Below are positions 35,601-39,290 of a stretch of DNA of 39,290 bases, piece by piece. Made by a program: the position numbers and the translations under genes. The stretch's first letter is position 1. The number at the start of each line of letters is the position of its first letter. Origin of the DNA: a virus; the IMG/VR virus record IMGVR_UViG_3300036770_002235, positions 1-39,290 of that record. One strand, written 5' to 3'. The notes beneath the pieces are model-generated. The model was not told where the DNA came from, made no database searches, and was given only the letters and a program-made list of their open reading frames with translations.

Positions 35601-37729
35601 AGAGTTTTTACAAATAGAAGATTGCTTGTGGTATATACTCCAGACGCAGTGCCCTCTACAACGCCATATGCGCCGCTTGTAAGACCAAATATATACTTTC
35701 CTTCATCAAAAGCATCGGTGCCTGTTATAACCGATTCTAAAGTTATCTTGGTAAAAAATTGTGGATCAAAGTAAGAAAGACCAAAAACAGAATTGTAAGC
35801 AGAACTTCCTCTAGATAGGCGACCTTTTGAAAGGATGATATCGGAATCGGAATTGAAACCGGATCCTCGTTGTTGTAGATAAAAATTACTTGGCTTTACT
35901 TTACCAATAACCGGAGTAATTGTCTGACGATAATCGACAATAAATCCAAATTCATTATCATCAATTTGAGCACTAGCTTCTGTAAAGAATAATCTTCTTC
36001 TAAACTCTGTATCTCCATTATCATATTCTAGTAACAAAAGTTCTAATTCGTCTTTTGGTCCAAGAACAGTCAGCTCAAGAAACTGTACTGAAACTGAAGG
36101 ATTGATTAATGGTTTATTTACAGTCGCATATGAAAGAGATGTCATTCTTCCAATCGCAGTTGGAGATCCTACATCACTTCTTGATTTAATGTAATACAAT
36201 GTTCCGATTAAATTTTGGAACGTTCCATCGGTAATGGAACCAATCAAGGTAGTTGTGCTTGTTACCTGAATTGTAATCGTCTTAATAGCGTCATTTGAAT
36301 TAAAAATTAATCCCCTTCTGTCAAGAGTTTGTCTGTGATCAGATGATAATTCTGTATTGTTTAATCCAATTGATCCATCATTGAAACTAGAGTACAAAAA
36401 TACATCAGGATACGCAGTAAGATCAGATCCCTCTTTGTTTAGTGGAACACTGCCATAAACATTAGTAATACTAAAAGTTGGTAATCCTTTTGTTTTCAGT
36501 GTTACATTATCACTACTTAAACTTTCTCTTGCTTTGTTTATCTCTAAGTATTTTATTTCCTTATTTACAATTTCATATCCTTTAATGTATGCCTTTCCAG
36601 GACCAATGCTAGCGATCATTTTTCTAGAAGCTTCGCTAGAAGTTAATCCATTGTATAAATCAAATTCATCAACAGAATATATTCCTCTATTGCCATCTTT
36701 TTGAGCATATTCTCTAACATCAATGGAGAAATTATCTACTACATAATCTCCACTTTCATCAAAAGTTCTTCTTGCTAATGTATCTTCTAAAAGATTATAA
36801 TCTGTTGGAGATACTTTCTTTTGTATTACACCTCTAGAAACTGTAAGAAGTTGAATAAAATTTTTATCTGTAATAGCATTTAAATCAAATTCTTTCAATG
36901 AAAGTGTGATTTTTAATCTATGTGCTCCAGGAGCAGTATAGTTAGATGATCCAATAGCATTGTCATAAAGAGAAGCATCTTCTTCTGGAGTTACAATTTG
37001 CTCATTAATAACAAATCCAACTTTGGCAGATGGTTTGTCATAATACTCTTCAATTACTAATAGATCAGTATCGTTTCTTACAAAATATCCATTGACAAAA
37101 TAAATTCCTTCTTCAACTTTTACAGCAGAAGCATATCCCATTGCTGGGCTTTCTAATGATGTAACTTCTCCTGTGTCTGGATTTGTGACACTAATACTTG
37201 TTGGAAGAACGCTACCATCTGTTCCAACAACCAAAAGAGGAGTATTTACACCATCAACAACTTCTAGCGTTTCTCCCTGTCTAAAAGTTGGTTCTGTGGT
37301 TGAATTGCCACTTGTTAAGTAGTTTATAAAAATTGTGTCAGCAGAAAATTCTGTTGCTGCTTTAGTAGCTAAAATTGTTCCTATAACGCCAGAAGTTAAC
37401 CCAACTAGTTGTTGTCCAACCAGTTGGGAAATATCATACTTTTTATAGACGATATCGTTACCTTCACTTACTGCTACTTCTGAAACAGAAGAAAGTTTAA
37501 CGTAGTCTAATTTTGTGTTAAGACCAACCTCACCTGGGATAACCATTTCTCCTTGCTTGAAAGCATATTTTCCAAAGCTTTCAATTTGATTTTGGAGAGT
37601 TGATTGTAATTGGGTTAATTCCCTGCCTTGAATTGAGTAACCTGGACGAAAAAGTATTTTGTAAAAATTCTTGTTCGCATCAAAGTCCTCGTAATAAGGA
37701 TTTACGTTAAGGTTGGTCTTCTGTGGCAT
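29633..37729 (-). CDS. DUF4815-type giant baseplate/fibre protein, 2698 residues
   Basis: The N-terminus (MPQKTNLNVNPYYEDFDANK, FRPGYSIQGRELTQLQSTLQ) is the DUF4815 family signature, found in large virion proteins of marine T4-like phages. About residues 1358-1385 form a coiled coil (RYTMRDIGKLEKRIERLEYY) followed by NGLDRFK-like sequence (GLDRFKSGFFVDNFESH), both typical. Near 1785 comes NPLAQTFKIENYDGGLFTTG, a conserved jelly-roll start. GxGY repeats occur near 740 and 1960, and a TITGETTKATGTIAKVSG module near 2390. It ends FAIKIVMKSVDPAYVPKIQD. It follows the gp8-like wedge gene, so a baseplate or fibre-anchor role is likely. GCGAGG precedes the ATG. It is much longer than the family core. 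Confidence 0.87.
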   Translation of the reverse strand: MPQKTNLNVNPYYEDFDANKNFYKILFRPGYSIQGRELTQLQSTLQNQIESFGKYAFKQGEMVIPGEVGLNTKLDYVKLSSVSEVAVSEGNDIVYKKYDISQLVGQQLVGLTSGVIGTILATKAATEFSADTIFINYLTSGNSTTEPTFRQGETLEVVDGVNTPLLVVGTDGSVLPTSISVTNPDTGEVTSLESPAMGYASAVKVEEGIYFVNGYFVRNDTDLLVIEEYYDKPSAKVGFVINEQIVTPEEDASLYDNAIGSSNYTAPGAHRLKITLSLKEFDLNAITDKNFIQLLTVSRGVIQKKVSPTDYNLLEDTLARRTFDESGDYVVDNFSIDVREYAQKDGNRGIYSVDEFDLYNGLTSSEASRKMIASIGPGKAYIKGYEIVNKEIKYLEINKARESLSSDNVTLKTKGLPTFSITNVYGSVPLNKEGSDLTAYPDVFLYSSFNDGSIGLNNTELSSDHRQTLDRRGLIFNSNDAIKTITIQVTSTTTLIGSITDGTFQNLIGTLYYIKSRSDVGSPTAIGRMTSLSYATVNKPLINPSVSVQFLELTVLGPKDELELLLLEYDNGDTEFRRRLFFTEASAQIDDNEFGFIVDYRQTITPVIGKVKPSNFYLQQRGSGFNSDSDIILSKGRLSRGSSAYNSVFGLSYFDPQFFTKITLESVITGTDAFDEGKYIFGLTSGAYGVVEGTASGVYTTSNLLFVKTLSGRFLPGETIRDESGNTIKIAKENTISHFIIQNRGLGYSTGATIIINGLEFDSSKVQLSLTGDGKVYKAIINNRAALNTEYSQPPAVSVKNPEGATTPNAGAAIVPILFRDTVVTYTPQNVKSIGCRYGSGNANAFSADILIDDQNFSEIKSVTDFTFFGSQGYDFIESTSFSADASSLLIQGDMVQFSDVDNNLVRAIVQYATKPIGSSKTRVYLDTVLPGDVSNTSIVRLRPKLQNPNSGTLLFPTGSKQVQKISAGGDDTKIKYYFRRDFVTTASASGGTITFAAQLPFGTQRFAAFTENNFIITVLNKGDAPNIQNGDIAYVDPDAIEISSSTDTASGLTSGSISLNLPSTYFGTIPSNGTFPKLKLTATLEVSNAKPRLKTAVRNKRIVVNSSGDRVLPFRGTDYDNEVVEVLSYSDAFRLRYVYEGTSTQPPDVDSAGNLISGTDVTSRFTFDNGQRDTIYDVSRIVLKPGFEPTTGQILIAFDYFEHSQGDFCTIDSYLHEAGVGEDEIPTFNSSVHGNLELKNVLDFRPKVDNNAIIAGYQDVSSLEITSGQFSGSGSVIAATPAPDLGIEYTFSFSQVQYLDRIDGIFLNKRGEFFIKEGNSSLNPSKPDTVDDAVSLFYVYIPAYTKTSKDVRVTPVDNRRYTMRDIGKLEKRIERLEYYTTLSILEQQALNMQVKDEIGLDRFKSGFFVDNFESHKVGNLSSLDYKCAVDSQQSVLRPQSKEDSILLREVNTREDQRSVAGYQKSGNIVTLPYSDLELLGNSFASKTLNPNPFVVIQYVGDVEVSPNIDHWYDQSIDPVVVDTNTSLFNIFLAKDDSKESFSSLHNSFIVNWVGTAPAFSAINSLGEVNTQQATSAVSIASVASSSNISPQNNDIGKGVQAKSVNGNLVSTALSFFVRSVPVKYVIRRLKPNTTVNVFLEGRNVNRWVNPDLRFTGVAGNSLSAFNGQITTDENGNASGLILIPAGVPPRENATWTGDVNTIDYDTTGEEIRLTTGVLTFRFTSSATDAAKETVDTYAEVKYYATGLLPENPASIVSTKPSYFKSNEGVQVIDSNTDNPLRPNPLAQTFKIENYDGGLFTTGLDLFFSKKSSNIPVKVYLTDVISGKPGKNVIPGTEKVLNPNTFLKCYANGNVSVTQGEIVTGASSSASGPILKIIDKNGVELTASTSGRYSLTNEQVYTLVLGNHNGKSFKQNEDLIIPSVTLANATDGTDLKLTIAKDSGKLSDIRIKNPGQNYSSAILTIESPQLPGGSVATARIEVSNGKIYNAEISLFGFGYTEPPSVVVKGVGNGAGGCEIETFIEIDTPAVVMGVAIDTVGVTNSTIPTRFNFDYPVYLQNDTEYALVVETDSVDYQIWASRLGDIDISTSTVITTQPSLGSVYRSQNIDNWTEDIFEDLKFKLYRAEFSISRPAELLLTNRNLGYELLNSNPFETNASANTNATSKLFKNNNSIIKVNHRDNGFEDSGDSYVFYRSAEEVAGITSDILNTTLFQVSNSGIDSYNIRSLSKAAGNALGGGSGVYATYNRKFEILYPQIHYLTVTGTKLDTFVKTTNVIPVDSSTTNYTSYSQSEYEKTFLNEPHYFTNQKVIASQINETLNGVDRSLTYKMTLSSTKSYLSPVIDLSSACVKTVSNRVEAASGTEDRYGRRDQIIEFYPVYRFELSGNGGTQLQSNQTITGETTKATGTIAKVSGNTVWVRVKTSQFFQRGEGVTLGNQLALTNVVIDSNPSQILVSIADASTIVARNPSVILQTYDNIITGRTVVWNNKTQQLIVRVDVQPILDNFFGRIIDNAAFNRNAVVADQISDIFRVGDFIKYPNQANDEASFLEVKTITYTNGIDYVSDNTSKNSSSVAKYVTKEISINNPATAIDVRLTANVKDVQNIQVLYRYKKASSQENFEDIDWIYFNSNGEPDILEIASSENTISGATEKQSSYQEFTYSVSNLPEYSSFAIKIVMKSVDPAYVPKIQDIRAVASF

Positions 37730-37765
37730 TGTACCTCGCCAATAATACTAGCATTCTCGTTGAAG

Positions 37766-37772
37766 TATTTAG
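37766..37772 (-). promoter_or_regulatory. Late-promoter motif CTAAATA upstream of the DUF4815-type gene
   Basis: CTAAATA on the minus strand in the 58-base gap after the gp8-like gene, 36 bases before the ATG at 37729. The leader then carries GCGAGG as ribosome site. Confidence 0.6.
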
Positions 37773-37787
37773 CGAAGTTTTGAGAGA

Positions 37788-39290
37788 TCAGAACTCAATT
37801 ACGAGTTTGATATCTTCAATCTGGTCAGGTGCGCGAGTGATAAGACGACGGTTCTCAACATAAATTACTTCACCAGAGTTATTCTTAACTTCTGGAGTTG
37901 CTAATCCATTGGTAAATGTTGATCCAAGTAGCGATGAATTGTAAGAAGTATTTACAGTTCCAGAAGCACTTGATAGTTGTCCTGTAATTGCGTTAGCACC
38001 ATTGCTCTCAAATGCTCTTACAACACCGGAATCGGTGTGAGCATCATTAGTTTGAATGTACTTAAGAACACCGGCAGTTGTTGAACCAGAATCAAGTGTC
38101 CACGAAACAACAGTACCATAAGCAGTACCACCAGTTACAGTCTGTTGAATTCTTTCGTCTGCGATATAATCGGCAGTAGCTCCAGTGATCTTAATTGCTC
38201 TTAAACCAGAGAGAGTATCTGCGGTAGAGAAAGTTGTTGTTCCAAAGTTTTGTGGATCTTTTAGGATACCAATTCTGCGGAAATCGTTATCAACTGGGAA
38301 GTCACCGGAACCTTCAGCATAAGTTAGACGAATGTTCGTCATAACTCTCTTAGCATTGAGTTCTTCCTCATGGTCACTGCCATGACCACCAAGAGGAGGA
38401 AGAATTGCCTCGATAGCACCTTTCCAACCACTTGTTGTAGCAACAGCAGTTGTCAAACCAATATTGCTGAATAGATTGCCGTTTCCAAGAAGAATATTGG
38501 CATAAGTGTATCCAGATCCTCTTGCTTGAATTTCTGCCGAAGTAATAGTACCGCTTCCATTTGTTACAAACTTAACAATACCACCTGTTCCATCACCTTT
38601 GATTGATGTATAGAGGGTTTGTGAAGCAGGAAGACCAGATCCAGCGTCTTCAATAGTTACTACATCAATTGCTCCGTCAACTGCTGCTGCTACCACTGCT
38701 TGGCGCGAAGAGTTTGATGGAAGAACAATTGGCATAAAGTCCGATGAAAGGAATCTTAGAACATCATCGGTAGGCATTGTATACATATACTTCCAGATGT
38801 ATCCGGCGCCTGTTGTTTCCTTGTAAAGACCGGTTCCTGCGGTATAGTTAGCACCAGTAGTGATTGGTTCTTCTGTTGCGTTTTGACCGCTGGCATTTGC
38901 TGGATTTTCTCCATTATAAAGGCACTTGAATACTTCATATGCCGAATTCATTACATAAAACTTCGCATCTGCGATTGATGTTGCGCCAGTTGCGGCTGCT
39001 TTTCCAATCTGACCACCGCCACCTGGAGTAGCAGAGTAGTCTGGCTTCCACATATCAAACTTGGGGTTAGCAACCAAGTCCCAATTGTAACGACGAACTA
39101 CTGCTCTTGCGAAAGCATCAGTGATACGCTTCGCAGCAATAATCTCATCATAAACGGCAATTTTCTCTGCCTGATTGTCTAAAGGAAGTGGTGGCACATC
39201 TTCTGTAGCATAACGATACACACCAGTCTTTGCTGTTGCGTTGGTGACGATCGTTGCTCCGTCGTCAGCAGTGGCGGTAATTGTGCTTCC
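37788..39290 (-). CDS. 8: Baseplate wedge protein, gp8-like (5' end outside window)
   Basis: The frame is open to the window edge (501 codons including stop); the GTG at 39221 is an internal Val (TGVYRYATED), so the true start is outside. Diagnostic segments are VVRRYNWDLVANPKFDMWKP, AKFYVMNSAYEVFKCLYNGE and GYIWKYMYTMPTDDVLRFLS, as in marine T4-like gp8 wedge proteins; T4 gp8 is 334 residues and these are longer. The C-terminal half has a GxGY module (DAGSGLPASQ, ARGSGYTYANILLGNG) and a QTVTGGTAYGTVVSW module shared with other virion genes here. gp8 joins the baseplate wedge in T4. The number is given by family resemblance only. Confidence 0.78.
   Translation of the reverse strand, partial: GSTITATADDGATIVTNATAKTGVYRYATEDVPPLPLDNQAEKIAVYDEIIAAKRITDAFARAVVRRYNWDLVANPKFDMWKPDYSATPGGGGQIGKAAATGATSIADAKFYVMNSAYEVFKCLYNGENPANASGQNATEEPITTGANYTAGTGLYKETTGAGYIWKYMYTMPTDDVLRFLSSDFMPIVLPSNSSRQAVVAAAVDGAIDVVTIEDAGSGLPASQTLYTSIKGDGTGGIVKFVTNGSGTITSAEIQARGSGYTYANILLGNGNLFSNIGLTTAVATTSGWKGAIEAILPPLGGHGSDHEEELNAKRVMTNIRLTYAEGSGDFPVDNDFRRIGILKDPQNFGTTTFSTADTLSGLRAIKITGATADYIADERIQQTVTGGTAYGTVVSWTLDSGSTTAGVLKYIQTNDAHTDSGVVRAFESNGANAITGQLSSASGTVNTSYNSSLLGSTFTNGLATPEVKNNSGEVIYVENRRLITRAPDQIEDIKLVIEF

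Noticed and set aside
39219-39221. GTG as start of the gp8-like gene
   Set aside because: The frame continues upstream to the window end with gp8-like sequence (TNATAKTGVYRYATED), so this Val is internal.
1-39290. tRNA, rRNA, integrase or attachment sites
   Set aside because: I saw no cloverleaf-like sequence or recombinase gene in the non-coding gaps, none of which exceeds about 120 bases once the small ORFs are counted.

Overview
This window is a late, virion-structural block of a T4-like marine myovirus, of the kind that infects marine cyanobacteria (Prochlorococcus/Synechococcus) or possibly SAR11. Three things point there. The genes run in the T4 morphogenesis order 8 ... 13-14-15-16-17-18. 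The DNA is AT-rich. The genes around that core are typical of marine T4-likes: a DUF4815-type giant baseplate/fibre protein, 'LDGxQGxYY' fibre motifs, a DUF6321-type protein and a 2OG-Fe(II) oxygenase next to tail-fibre genes. The host cannot be fixed from this sequence. Every gene I can support is on the minus strand, so transcription runs from high to low coordinates. Both end genes are cut by the window: gp8-like at the high end and gp18 at the low end.

Layout in transcription order. (1) 39290-37788: 3' part of a gp8-like baseplate wedge gene. (2) 37729-29633: a 2698-residue DUF4815-type baseplate/fibre protein. (3) 29623-15054: a 71-residue protein, a 1711-residue fibre protein carrying two cupredoxin-like segments, a 169-residue structural protein and a 2893-residue fibre protein. 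(4) 15052-9797: four consecutive small adhesin-like genes. Their N-terminal module is related, but their C-terminal heads differ (two lectin/LamG-like, two glycine-rich). A prolyl-hydroxylase-like oxygenase gene and a small orphan gene sit between them. (5) 9792-9391: two small genes. (6) 9341-6436: the neck and packaging genes gp13, gp14, gp15 and gp16 (terminase small subunit), tightly packed. (7) 6406-3321: about 3 kb of accessory genes separating gp16 from gp17. They include a structural protein, a DUF6321-type protein, a free-standing endonuclease VII-like HNH gene and several very small proteins, two of them membrane proteins. (8) 3294-1: gp17 (terminase large subunit), a zinc-ribbon mini-protein and gp18 (tail sheath).

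Regulation. A T4-type late-promoter motif on the minus strand (CTAAATA, GATAAATA or TATAAATA) precedes most transcription blocks: gp18, gp17, the endonuclease, the 69-residue gene, gp13, the glycine-rich adhesin, the 2893-residue fibre gene and the 2698-residue gene. Many of these motifs overlap the stop codon of the gene before. Two lie inside the loop of a perfect inverted repeat, and one of those hairpins also has the form of an intrinsic terminator.

Working together, gp13/14/15 finish the head and tail and join them. gp16/17 package DNA. gp18 forms the contractile sheath. The gp8-like, DUF4815 and fibre/adhesin genes build the baseplate and its receptor-binding periphery. I found no single new defence or mobile system. 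The most unusual material is in the fibre region: the adhesin array with an embedded oxygenase, cupredoxin-like segments in a virion fibre, and nested repeat modules shared between unrelated structural proteins. The promoter/terminator hairpin overlays are also notable.
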